A stretch of DNA of 46,205 bases from positions 1 to 46,205 of the forward strand of contig JAEUQQ010000580.1 in NCBI GenBank assembly GCA_016789685.1, read 5' to 3'. This DNA is from Acidobacteriota bacterium. GTDB taxonomy: Bacteria > Acidobacteriota > Vicinamibacteria > Vicinamibacterales > JAFNAJ01. The notes beneath the pieces were generated by a model. It was not told where the DNA came from and made no database searches. It saw only the letters and a program-made list of their open reading frames with translations. Made by a program: the position numbers and the translations under genes. Positions 26,243-33,821 of the stretch are shown in pieces; the first letter of the stretch is position 1; every line of letters begins with the position of its first letter.

Positions 26243-26248
26243 TACTAT
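26243..26248 (+). promoter_or_regulatory. -10 box TACTAT, leaderless-type promoter of the carbonic anhydrase
   Basis: GTACTAT ends seven bases before the ATG at 26256. It lies just right of the last 45-bp repeat, so the repeat array forms the upstream promoter region. Confidence 0.55.
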
Positions 26249-26255
26249 TCTCCCC

Positions 26256-26900
26256 ATGACCCCGTACGACCAGCTCTTCGAGAACAACCGGCGCTGGGTC
26301 GCCGCCAAGCGTGTCAACGACGATGGCTATTTCGAGCGGCTGGCCGAGAGCCAGCAGCCGGCGTACTTCTACATCGGGTGTGCCGACAGCCGCGTGCCGG
26401 CCAACGAGATCATGGGGCTCGAGCCGGGCGAGGTGTTCGTCCATCGCAACGTCGCGAACCTGATCAACAACACCGACCTCAACGCGATGGCGTGCATCGA
26501 GTACGCCGTCCGCAGCCTGCGCGTGCGCCACATCATCGTGTGCGGGCACTACAACTGTGGCGGCGTGCTGGCGGCCATGCAGCCGCGTGACATGGGGATC
26601 CTGAATCCCTGGCTGCGCAACATCCGCGACGTCTATCGCCTGCACGAGCGGGAACTCGAGGCTATTCCCGAGGTGGCGCAGCGCTACCGGCGCCTCGTCG
26701 AGCTCAACGTCGTCGAGCAGACGCGGAACGTGATCAAGACCGCGGCCGTGCAGCAGTCGTTCCTGGCGCATGGCTACCCGCGCGTGCATGGCTGGGTCTG
26801 CGAGCTCTCGACCGGGCTCGTGCGCGATCTCGACATCGACTTCGACGCCGTGCTGCGCGACATCAAGCAGATCTACGACCTGACGGGCCACGCCGACTGA
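26256..26900 (+). CDS. can: Beta-class carbonic anhydrase
   Basis: Cytoplasmic zinc enzyme interconverting CO2 and bicarbonate, 214 residues, standard length for the Can-like clade. Zinc ligands are Cys42 and Asp44 in CADSR, His98 and Cys101 in CGHYNCGG. The substrate-orienting HRNVAN segment (63-68) is present. The ATG at 26256 follows a leaderless-type -10 box. It is a single gene between the repeat array and an outer-membrane protein gene. Confidence 0.95.
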   Translation: MTPYDQLFENNRRWVAAKRVNDDGYFERLAESQQPAYFYIGCADSRVPANEIMGLEPGEVFVHRNVANLINNTDLNAMACIEYAVRSLRVRHIIVCGHYNCGGVLAAMQPRDMGILNPWLRNIRDVYRLHERELEAIPEVAQRYRRLVELNVVEQTRNVIKTAAVQQSFLAHGYPRVHGWVCELSTGLVRDLDIDFDAVLRDIKQIYDLTGHAD

Positions 26901-26931
26901 CGGGCGTGCGGCGCCGGAGCGGTGCGCCGCA

Positions 26932-26961
26932 TTGACGCCGCCGCCTGGCACGCGCTACGGT
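26932..26961 (+). promoter_or_regulatory. Possible sigma-70 promoter of the barrel gene
   Basis: TTGACG (26932-26937) and TACGGT (26956-26961) are 18 bp apart, about 110 bp before the start codon at 27071. A GAGGAG ribosome site follows later (27058-27063). Confidence 0.3.
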
Positions 26962-27070
26962 GGGATCGCGCGATCGTTGTCGCGCGGCACGCCCTGCCCA
27001 CGCGCTCCCCCGGCGCTCACGTGTCTGCATCCGGGCGGCGAGCATCCACATCCTCACGAGGAGTCCCGAT

Positions 27071-27691
27071 ATGCAGTACCTCCTGCGTTCATGGCCGCGC
27101 GTCGTGCGGTCACTGGCACTGAGCGTGACCTGCGTGGCGGCGTTGCTGACCGCGCCTGCGACGGCGCGGGCCGACGGCTTCATCTCGCCGTATGTCGGCA
27201 CGCTGTTCGGCGGCACGCTGGGCGATTTCGACGTCGAGGAACGCCCGTACACGATCGGCGTGTCGTTCGGGTCGATGGGCGGCGGCATCTTCGGCTTCGA
27301 AGCCGACGTGGCGTTTTCTCCCGACTTCCTCGGCGACAGCGAGAGCTTCTTCATCGGGAAGACGAGCGTGACGACCGCGATGGCCAACGTCCTGGTGGGC
27401 GCGCCGATTGGCGGCCAGGCCGGCGCGGGGGTGCGCCCGTACGTGACCGGCGGCGTCGGCGCAATCCGCCAGCAGGTCGAGGCGTTTGGCGACTTTCTCG
27501 AGTTCACCTCGACCGACTTCGGCTACAACCTGGGCGGCGGCGTCATGGTGTTCTTCGGCGAGCGGGCCGGCGTCCGCGCCGACGTGCGCTACTTCCGCAA
27601 CTTCCAGAAGTCAGACGACGGCCTCTTCGACCTCGAGGCTGGCACGTTCAGCTTCTCGCGCGCGACGGTGGGTGCGATCCTCCGCTTCTGA
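27071..27691 (+). CDS. Outer-membrane beta-barrel protein
   Basis: Small predicted barrel protein, 206 residues. A signal peptide (residues 1 to about 34, ending ATARADG) precedes alternating hydrophobic/polar strands and Gly-rich turns. The C-terminus is aromatic (VGAILRF), as the assembly machinery prefers. The pattern SPYVGTLFGG at the mature N-terminus and the final strand fit the OMP_b-brl domain. The function is unknown. The ATG at 27071 has GAGGAG seven bases upstream; an in-frame start at 26960 would bury the signal peptide. Confidence 0.8.
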   Translation: MQYLLRSWPRVVRSLALSVTCVAALLTAPATARADGFISPYVGTLFGGTLGDFDVEERPYTIGVSFGSMGGGIFGFEADVAFSPDFLGDSESFFIGKTSVTTAMANVLVGAPIGGQAGAGVRPYVTGGVGAIRQQVEAFGDFLEFTSTDFGYNLGGGVMVFFGERAGVRADVRYFRNFQKSDDGLFDLEAGTFSFSRATVGAILRF

Positions 27692-27738
27692 GTAGCCCCG
27701 ATGGGGGTGCGCACCGTCGGGCCGATTTCGGGCGGGCC

Positions 27739-27826
27739 GATTTCGGGTCAGACCCGAAATCAGCACTTTTTCGACGATTGGCGCCAATTCGTCGAAAACA
27801 CCTGAATTGGGGTCAGGCCCCAATTC
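27739..27826. repeat. Two perfect-type GGGTCAGACCC palindromes
   Basis: The first (27739-27761) has arms GATTTCGGGTC and GACCCGAAATC around a single A. The second (27804-27826) has GAATTGGGGTC and the near-complement GGCCCCAATTC around one A. The second contains the stop codon (27813-27815) of the symporter gene, so the repeat supplies that protein's C-terminus. Confidence 0.8.
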
Positions 27827-29039
27827 CGGGGACGGGGTCGGATTCCGGGGCGGGGGCGAGGGGCTGGAGGGTGAGCAGGCCGAGCAGGCGGCCCAGGGTG
27901 TTGAGGGGGGTGTTGAGCTTCCCGATGAAGGGGATGCCGATCAGGAGCGGGACGAGCGGCATCGGCAGCCCAAGTTGCCCGAACACCACGCCGAGCATGA
28001 GGTAGCCGCCTCCGGGGATCGGCGGCGTCGCCATCCCGGTCACGGTCGCCAGCAGCGTCACACGCGCCAGCCACCCGGCATCGCCGGCGTGGCCCGACAG
28101 GACGCCGGCCACCACCGTCAGGACCGCGAGGAAGACGGTCGTCCCGATCTTGCTGACGGCCATCCCGAGCGGCAGGACAAACCGCGCCAGGGCCGCCGGG
28201 GCGCGCAGCCCGCGCTCGGCGGCGTGCAGTTCGAGCGGCAGGACGGCTGCGCTGCTGCCCGTCACCAGGGCGGTGAGGAGGGGCGTCGAGGTCGCCGCCA
28301 TGAACCCGCGCGGTGAGTGCCCGCACAGCGCGACGAGCAGCACGACCACGAGCGCCACCGCGAGCTGGGCGCCATAGACGGTCGCGAACGCGGCCGCCAT
28401 CCACTGCCCCGTCGCACGTCCCGCCGCGCCGAATGCGACGGCCGCCAGCGCAAACGTCGCGACCGGCGCGTACTCCATCACCCCGACGACGACGCGCGTC
28501 AGCCCAGCTGCCGCGCGCTGCAGCCAGCTGTAGATCCGCATGCCCGCGCCGGCCGGGCGCGCATCGCGCCAGACGCCGATGGCCAGCGCCAGGGGCACCG
28601 ACACCAGCAGCACCACGACGATGGCCGTGTCGAGCGTGCGCAGCGCAGGCCCGGCCCAGACCTCGGCAAGGTCGCTCCACGATCGCGAGGCGCCATCGGC
28701 AAGCGCGAGCGGCGCGATCTGCGGGGCGCGCGCCCATCCCAGCCGCGCCGCGACGCTTCCCACGAACGCCGACGCCGCGCCGAGCACCGCAAACACCGTG
28801 AGCGCACCCGCGCCCGTCGCGCCGAGCGACAGGCGCGTCGTGCCCGACACCGACGCCAGCACGAACACGGCAACGACGAACGGCGCGAGCACGCGGAGGG
28901 CAAAGACCAGCACCTCGCCGAACGGCGCCAGTGCACTGACGGGCGGGCCGATGATCAGGCCCGCCGCCGCGCCCGCGACGAGGGCGACGAACAGGCGCAT
29001 GGCCAGGGGCACGGCGCGGTAGCGGGCGAGGGCGTGCAT
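27813..29039 (-). CDS. SDF-family (dicarboxylate/amino acid:cation) symporter, divergent
   Basis: Inner-membrane secondary transporter, 408 residues, with about eight membrane segments plus re-entrant loops. The conserved tip-of-hairpin segment TGSSAAVLPLELHAAE and the FVLPLGMAVSKIGTTVF region mark it as a glutamate/dicarboxylate symporter relative. The usual NMDGT sodium/substrate motif is replaced by SKIGT, so coupling ion and substrate are probably different from GltP or DctA. The last ~11 residues and the stop lie in a repeat. The ATG at 29039 has GGGGG upstream. It lies 35 bp downstream of the anti-sigma gene and may be in that operon. Confidence 0.82.
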   Translation of the reverse strand: MHALARYRAVPLAMRLFVALVAGAAAGLIIGPPVSALAPFGEVLVFALRVLAPFVVAVFVLASVSGTTRLSLGATGAGALTVFAVLGAASAFVGSVAARLGWARAPQIAPLALADGASRSWSDLAEVWAGPALRTLDTAIVVVLLVSVPLALAIGVWRDARPAGAGMRIYSWLQRAAAGLTRVVVGVMEYAPVATFALAAVAFGAAGRATGQWMAAAFATVYGAQLAVALVVVLLVALCGHSPRGFMAATSTPLLTALVTGSSAAVLPLELHAAERGLRAPAALARFVLPLGMAVSKIGTTVFLAVLTVVAGVLSGHAGDAGWLARVTLLATVTGMATPPIPGGGYLMLGVVFGQLGLPMPLVPLLIGIPFIGKLNTPLNTLGRLLGLLTLQPLAPAPESDPVPGIGA

Positions 29040-29074
29040 CGCGGCCCCCAAGTATCTCACCGGCCAGGGCCGCG

Positions 29075-29584
29075 TCAGTGGCGGCGTTCAGACAGCGCCA
29101 GGATCAGCGCGACCGGGGCCGCCAGCGCGATGAGCGCCGCGCCGATCGCGAGCGGCAGGCCACGCCCGGCGAGCAGGGCGATGACCCCGGACGGATCTGG
29201 CAGGACCGGCGCGTCGATGCCCTGCGCCCACAGCCAGGTGCGCATCCACGGCCAGGCCAGCGTCAGCACCGCTGCCAGCAGGCCGGTCGAGCAGGCCAGC
29301 GCCACGGCCGTGACTGCCCGTATCGGCCGCGACGCGGCTTCGCGCGCCTCGAGGCGCGCGCGCACCTGGGCGCGCCACCAGGTGGCGCCTGCGGTGGGCA
29401 CCCGGGCCTCGTAGAGGGTCTGCTCGAAATCGTCGCGAATCGGCACCACGACCTCGGCCAGGTCGCTGCACAGGTCGCACGCCTCGACGTGGGCGTGGAG
29501 TTCCGCATCGCACCGGTGCGGCCATCGCCCCGACGCGATGGCATCCATCACGTCCTGCTCGCGGGGGCATTCGGTCGGTCTCAT
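29075..29584 (-). CDS. Putative anti-sigma factor with zinc-finger-like motif
   Basis: Membrane protein, 169 residues. The N-terminal part has H-A-H-V-E-A-C-D-L-C, the H-x3-C-x2-C zinc-binding anti-sigma signature. Two hydrophobic segments lie in the C-terminal half (about residues 90-112 and 140-165). Its start codon overlaps the sigma-factor stop as ATGA, strong evidence for translational coupling. It presumably holds the ECF sigma factor inactive at the membrane. Naming rests on motif and context, since anti-sigma sequences vary widely. Confidence 0.78.
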   Translation of the reverse strand: MRPTECPREQDVMDAIASGRWPHRCDAELHAHVEACDLCSDLAEVVVPIRDDFEQTLYEARVPTAGATWWRAQVRARLEAREAASRPIRAVTAVALACSTGLLAAVLTLAWPWMRTWLWAQGIDAPVLPDPSGVIALLAGRGLPLAIGAALIALAAPVALILALSERRH

Positions 29585-30183
29585 GCGCGTCCTCCGCCAG
29601 CCGTCCCGCGCGATTCGCCCCGCTGCAGCAGCCACGCGAGGCGCCGGCGCGCTCGAAACAGCAGCATCCGGATGCTGCCCGCCTTGAGGCCGAGCGACTC
29701 GGCGATTTCACCGTGCGACGAGCCCTCGGCGTAGGCCAGCCACAGCAGGTCGCGTTCGCGTGCCGTCAGGTGCGCCATCGCCCGCCCGAGGTCGGTCCGC
29801 GCCGAGACCTGGCGCGCGACGTCTCCGCCGCTGACCGGCGCGTCGTGCGCGTCATCGGCGGGAAGCTCGACCTCGACCCCGCGAACCCGCCGGCGCGCGT
29901 CGCGCACGAGGTTCGTCGCAATCCTGTAGAGGTAGTTGCGCCGGTGGGCATCGTCGGCCGGATGCGAGCCGGCGCGCAGGAAGCGGTAGTAGGCCTCCTG
30001 CAGCAGGTCGTCGGCCCGTTGCGCATCGCCGCACATGCGATACAGGTAGACCCACAACGGCCGGGCCGTCCGGTCGTAGAAGGCCCGGAACGTCGTCTCG
30101 TCCATGACGAACGTCTGCTCGCTGTCGCCTGTCGCCCGTTCGAGACGTTCGACGTCGCCGAGGGTCATGTCGCGAATGGTCAC
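29581..30183 (-). CDS. ECF-type RNA polymerase sigma factor
   Basis: Sigma-70 family, extracytoplasmic-function group, 200 residues. Region 2 is visible as YLYRMCGDAQRADDLLQEAYYRFL with RNYLYRIATNLV. Region 4 is the HTH at about residues 140-185 (LTARERDLLWLAYAEGSSH and GSIRMLLFRARRRL). The GTG at 30183 opens the frame; ATGs at 30168 or 30105 are possible, the last giving a start directly at DETTFRAFYDR. It follows a membrane-protein gene by 22 bp and overlaps the anti-sigma gene. Confidence 0.9.
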   Translation of the reverse strand: MTIRDMTLGDVERLERATGDSEQTFVMDETTFRAFYDRTARPLWVYLYRMCGDAQRADDLLQEAYYRFLRAGSHPADDAHRRNYLYRIATNLVRDARRRVRGVEVELPADDAHDAPVSGGDVARQVSARTDLGRAMAHLTARERDLLWLAYAEGSSHGEIAESLGLKAGSIRMLLFRARRRLAWLLQRGESRGTAGGGRA

Positions 30184-30205
30184 GGCACCACCGATGACGT
30201 CGCGC

Positions 30206-31183
30206 TCACCGGAGCGGTTCCACGGCCGGCCGTTCTGCCGTCTGACCGCCAGGTGTGATGAGGCCCAGCCGCCGCGAAATCAGGAACGCCACGCCGGCAG
30301 ACACCACGAAGCCGATACCCAGGGTGAGACCCATCACGCCGACAAACGAGAGGAACTGCGATACCTCGGCCGCCACGCGGCCACTGATCCACAGCAGGCC
30401 GACGCCGGCCGCCGCCAGCACTACGCCGATCTGGACCGACCAGAGGATGCGATTGATGGGCGCCGACACCTCGCCGCCCTTCGATGGCGCGTCGAGCGCG
30501 ATCGGCGCCGAGTCGAGGAAGCGCTGCCCGGCAGGCGTCTGGACGTAGCGCATCAGGTCGTCGTTGGTCGCGAGACGGTCGAACAGCTTCTGGTGGACGT
30601 CGACCTGCACCTTCGACATCCGCAGCCATCGCCGGTAGTCGAGCACCGTCCGCACGAGCCAGCCCATCCCGAACACCAGCGACACCATGACGCTGATGAT
30701 CGACAGGGCCTCGAACATGTTGCGCCACAGGTCCATCGCCGCCGATTGCGCGTCGAGCGGCCGCCCTGGCTCGCCGACGTAGTACCGCGCGTCGCGGGCC
30801 ACCTGCGGATAGGTCTGGACGAAACGCGCCAGCTCCGGATACGTCGCGAGATAGTTGGGATCGCCGAGCAGGAACGGGTCGGCCCGCAACACGGTAGTCA
30901 GTGACGGCGGATACTGCCGCAGGAGGCTCTCGAGTTCGCGCCTGAGGTCGCCCGCATCGGCCTCGCCGACCAGTGGGTCGCGCTGGATGGGCGCGACCCC
31001 TGGCGCGGGAGTCGGGCTGGCGGGCGGGGCTGGCGTGGTGACCCGCGGCGATGGCGTCGCCGACTGCGCGAACTCGTTGACGTGGACGACCGGGTTGACC
31101 AGCGCGGCCGCCGGCGTCGCGGGCAGCATCCACATCGTCGCCGCCACTGCGGCCATCATCACCGGCTTCCTGCTCGACTTCAT
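30206..31183 (-). CDS. Hypothetical membrane protein, first gene of the ECF operon
   Basis: Not recognised, 325 residues. A signal peptide (residues 1 to about 28, ATPAAA) is followed by a Pro/Thr-rich linker near 45-65. A membrane segment (about 160-185, IISVMVSLVFGMGWLV), a cytoplasmic-like helical stretch with repeated Asp/Arg, and two more membrane segments (about 250-272 and 280-305) follow. The stop is 22 bp upstream of the ECF sigma gene on the same strand, so it could sense or transmit an envelope signal to that pair. The ATG at 31183 has GGAGGG seven bases upstream. Confidence 0.7.
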   Translation of the reverse strand: MKSSRKPVMMAAVAATMWMLPATPAAALVNPVVHVNEFAQSATPSPRVTTPAPPASPTPAPGVAPIQRDPLVGEADAGDLRRELESLLRQYPPSLTTVLRADPFLLGDPNYLATYPELARFVQTYPQVARDARYYVGEPGRPLDAQSAAMDLWRNMFEALSIISVMVSLVFGMGWLVRTVLDYRRWLRMSKVQVDVHQKLFDRLATNDDLMRYVQTPAGQRFLDSAPIALDAPSKGGEVSAPINRILWSVQIGVVLAAAGVGLLWISGRVAAEVSQFLSFVGVMGLTLGIGFVVSAGVAFLISRRLGLITPGGQTAERPAVEPLR

Positions 31184-31306
31184 GGGCGCCCTCCGCGGGT
31201 CGTCGCTCGACGGAGGCGCGTTGTGCGCCCCCACGTCCCATGAATACGCAGCGGCGGCGGATCGGTTAACACCGTCCCCGCCACGCGACAGCCGGGCGGC
31301 CGGCCC

Positions 31307-32257
31307 CTACCGCGAGAAGTGCTCGTGCACATCGCGCGCGATCGCCGCGCCGACACGCAGCGCGTCGTTGTCGACCCCCCAGTCGCGGTCGTAGACATCG
31401 CGGGCACAGATCGCGATCACGTAGCGGGCCTTCTCGCCCCGGACGTAGGCGGCATCGGTGCGCACGTGCCCCTTGTGTCCGAACCTGCCGGCCTGCTTCT
31501 CTTCGTCCCAGCCCGTCTTGTTCGCGACGCGGAGGCGCTCGCGGTCGTAGGGCAGGTGCCGCGGAATCATCGCGCGGTCCTGCGTGCGCTCCATGATCGC
31601 GAGCAGGTCGTCAGACACGGCCCGGCTGACGACCTTGCCGTCGGCAAGGGCCACGAACAGCGCGGCGATGTCGCGCGGCGTCGTCATCCCGAGGCCGAAC
31701 TCGCGCTCGAGGTCGGGCAGCACATCGGCGCGCCCGTCGCGGAACGTCGGACGGAACAGGCGCAGCTCCTTCAGCCCGTAGCCGTCCATGCGGGCATTGA
31801 CGTTCGCGGTGCCTGCCCTGGCGATGAGCATGTTCGTGGCCGTGTTGTCGCTGAACGCGATCATCAGCGCCATCAGGTCACCGACCGTCAGCACCAGGCC
31901 GTCGTGGAGCTGGTTGAGCACCACCGGCTCGTCGCCGACCTTGTCACTGGCCTGCAGCGTGACGGGCGTGTCGCGGGCGAGGCGGCCGTCGGCGATCTGG
32001 TGCGCGACCTCGACGAGGACCGCCACCTTGATCAGCGATGCCGTGGGAAACCGGAGGGCCGCATTGACGTCGATGCGCTCGCCGGTGGCCAGGTTGACCG
32101 CCGACACGCCCATCGTCCCGCGAAACAGCGAGAGGCGGCGTTCGATGCGGCTGCGGATGTCGTCGGGTGCCTGGCCCTGCACGGCGATCACCGCGCACGC
32201 GACGGCCGCGGCGAGCGCCGCACCCCGTCGTGCGACGCGCCGCCCGGCCGGCGCCAT
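31307..32257 (-). CDS. Class-A beta-lactamase-like serine hydrolase (Beta-lactamase2), lacking the usual Glu166
   Basis: Exported serine hydrolase with penicillin-binding fold, 316 residues, signal peptide about 1-30. The nucleophile motif SLIK (Ser74, Lys77), SDN (136-138) and KTG in VANKTGWDEE are present. The omega-loop region after SDN reads LFRPTFRDG, with no E-x-x-x-N, and a Phe falls where Glu166 is expected. Efficient class-A deacylation is therefore doubtful, and peptidase or esterase activity is as likely as resistance. The ATG overlaps the glpT stop (TGATG), so the genes are co-translated. Confidence 0.8.
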   Translation of the reverse strand: MAPAGRRVARRGAALAAAVACAVIAVQGQAPDDIRSRIERRLSLFRGTMGVSAVNLATGERIDVNAALRFPTASLIKVAVLVEVAHQIADGRLARDTPVTLQASDKVGDEPVVLNQLHDGLVLTVGDLMALMIAFSDNTATNMLIARAGTANVNARMDGYGLKELRLFRPTFRDGRADVLPDLEREFGLGMTTPRDIAALFVALADGKVVSRAVSDDLLAIMERTQDRAMIPRHLPYDRERLRVANKTGWDEEKQAGRFGHKGHVRTDAAYVRGEKARYVIAICARDVYDRDWGVDNDALRVGAAIARDVHEHFSR

Positions 32258-33606
32258 CAGTGCGTCGCCCCGCGCTCGTGGCTCGTCACCGTGTGCCCGA
32301 GTGTCATGGCCGTGAACGCGATGGTCAGCACGCAGCAGGCGACCATCGTCATGAAGACCGCGTTCCAGCCCCAGTGGTCGGCGATCCAGCCCACCCCCGT
32401 CCCGGCGATTGCCGAGCCGAACACGTAACCAAAGAACCCGGTGAATCCCGCCGCCGTCCCGGCCGCCTTCTTGGGTACCAGGTCGAGCGCGTGCAGCCCG
32501 ATGATCATGATGGGCCCGTAGATGAGGAAGCCGATCGCGATCAGCGCCGCGTAGTCGATCCACAGCGGCCCCTTGATGTTCATCCAGTAGACGACCACCG
32601 CCACCAGCGTCAGTGCCATGAAGAGGATGTTGGCGGGCGCGCGGCGTCCCTTGAACCAGCGGTCAGACACCCACCCGCAGGCGAGCGTGCCCGGGATGGC
32701 GGCGTACTCGTAGAGCGCCCACGCCGTGCTCGATTCCTTGAACGAAAAGCCCTTGGCGTGTTCGAGGTAGGTGGGGATCCAGTTCACGACACCGTACCGG
32801 ACGAAGTACACGAACGCGTTGGCGATGGCGATCGCCCACAGGTACTTGTTGGTGAGCACGTGCTCGAAGAAGATTTCCTTGAACGTGTAGGTCCGCTCGT
32901 GATCCTCGCTGTAGTCGGGCCGGTAGTCGTTCTTGTGTTTCTCGATGGGCGGCAGCCCGCACGACTGCGGCGTGTCCTGCAGCAGGAAGAAGACGCCGAT
33001 GGCGCAGACGGCGGCGATGGCCGCGTTGAAGTAGAACTTCGCGCCCCAGTCGCCGAAGATCGTCACGCCCACCAGGGCGAAGTTGGCGACGAGGGCGCCT
33101 CCCACGTTGTGCGAGACATTCCAGGTGGCGACGGTGCGCCCACGTTCCTTGGTGCTGAACCAGTGCACCATCGTCTTCCCGCAGGGCGGCCAGCCCATGC
33201 CCTGCACCCACCCGTTGAGCACCATCAGGCCGATGAGGAATCCGAGCGACGTGTACACCCAGTCGAAGCCGCAGGCGAGGATGATGGCGCACGAGAGCAG
33301 GAGGCCGAGGGGCAGGAAGTACTTCGGGTTGCTGCGATCCGACACCGACCCCATCAGGAACTTCGACAACCCGTAGGCGATCGAGAGCCCCGTGAGGGCC
33401 GTCCCGAGCTGCGCCTTCGAGTACTCGGGGTGAGCCGTGAGGATGTCGGGGATCGCCAGCGCGAGGTTGTTACGGACCAGGTAGTAGGCCGCGTAGCCGA
33501 TGAAGATGCCCGCGAACACACGCGTCCGCTGCTTCGCGTATTCGCGGTCGACGGCGCTGGCTGGAAGCGGAGCCGCGTGCGGCGCGGGCCGGAGGAGTCC
33601 CCACAT
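32257..33606 (-). CDS. glpT: Glycerol-3-phosphate transporter (OPA family, GlpT)
   Basis: Inner-membrane antiporter exchanging glycerol-3-phosphate for phosphate, 449 residues, twelve predicted membrane segments. Substrate-binding arginines are conserved: one in AAYYLVRNNLALAIP (Arg45 equivalent) and one in VYFVRYGVVNWIPTYL (Arg269 equivalent). Long stretches such as VPKKAAGTAAGFTGFFGY and YGPIMIIGLHALDLV match E. coli GlpT. It overlaps the serine hydrolase gene by one base and is divergent from the TonB-dependent receptor and glycerophosphodiesterase genes, which could supply its substrate. A perfect TATAAT lies just upstream. Confidence 0.93.
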   Translation of the reverse strand: MWGLLRPAPHAAPLPASAVDREYAKQRTRVFAGIFIGYAAYYLVRNNLALAIPDILTAHPEYSKAQLGTALTGLSIAYGLSKFLMGSVSDRSNPKYFLPLGLLLSCAIILACGFDWVYTSLGFLIGLMVLNGWVQGMGWPPCGKTMVHWFSTKERGRTVATWNVSHNVGGALVANFALVGVTIFGDWGAKFYFNAAIAAVCAIGVFFLLQDTPQSCGLPPIEKHKNDYRPDYSEDHERTYTFKEIFFEHVLTNKYLWAIAIANAFVYFVRYGVVNWIPTYLEHAKGFSFKESSTAWALYEYAAIPGTLACGWVSDRWFKGRRAPANILFMALTLVAVVVYWMNIKGPLWIDYAALIAIGFLIYGPIMIIGLHALDLVPKKAAGTAAGFTGFFGYVFGSAIAGTGVGWIADHWGWNAVFMTMVACCVLTIAFTAMTLGHTVTSHERGATH

Positions 33607-33614
33607 GGTGGCGG

Positions 33615-33620
33615 ATTATA
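33615..33620 (-). promoter_or_regulatory. -10 box TATAAT, [14 protein letters not shown] promoter of glpT
   Basis: On the minus strand GTATAAT ends eight bases before the ATG at 33606. No ribosome site follows. The predicted mRNA would start one or two bases before the start codon. Confidence 0.6.
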
Positions 33621-33821
33621 CGTGCGTGGCGCCCGGAGGGATCTCGCCCGGGGGGCAACCGAACGGCTCGTCACGCCATCGTCACGAGGCACCTTGACGG
33701 CAAAGCGCTTCGGGGAGCAGTATTCGGTGGGTTTTTCTGAGTGTTTCCGTGGCCCGTGAGTCCCGGTGCGCTTCCGCACCCCCTCGCGGGCAACGATCCG
33801 TACTTGTGGAGGGATCGCATT

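Noticed and set aside
29075..29635. Longer anti-sigma factor starting at 29635
   Set aside because: The ATGA overlap at 29581-29584 and the sequence after it fit the shorter form; the extra residues are the sigma gene in another frame.
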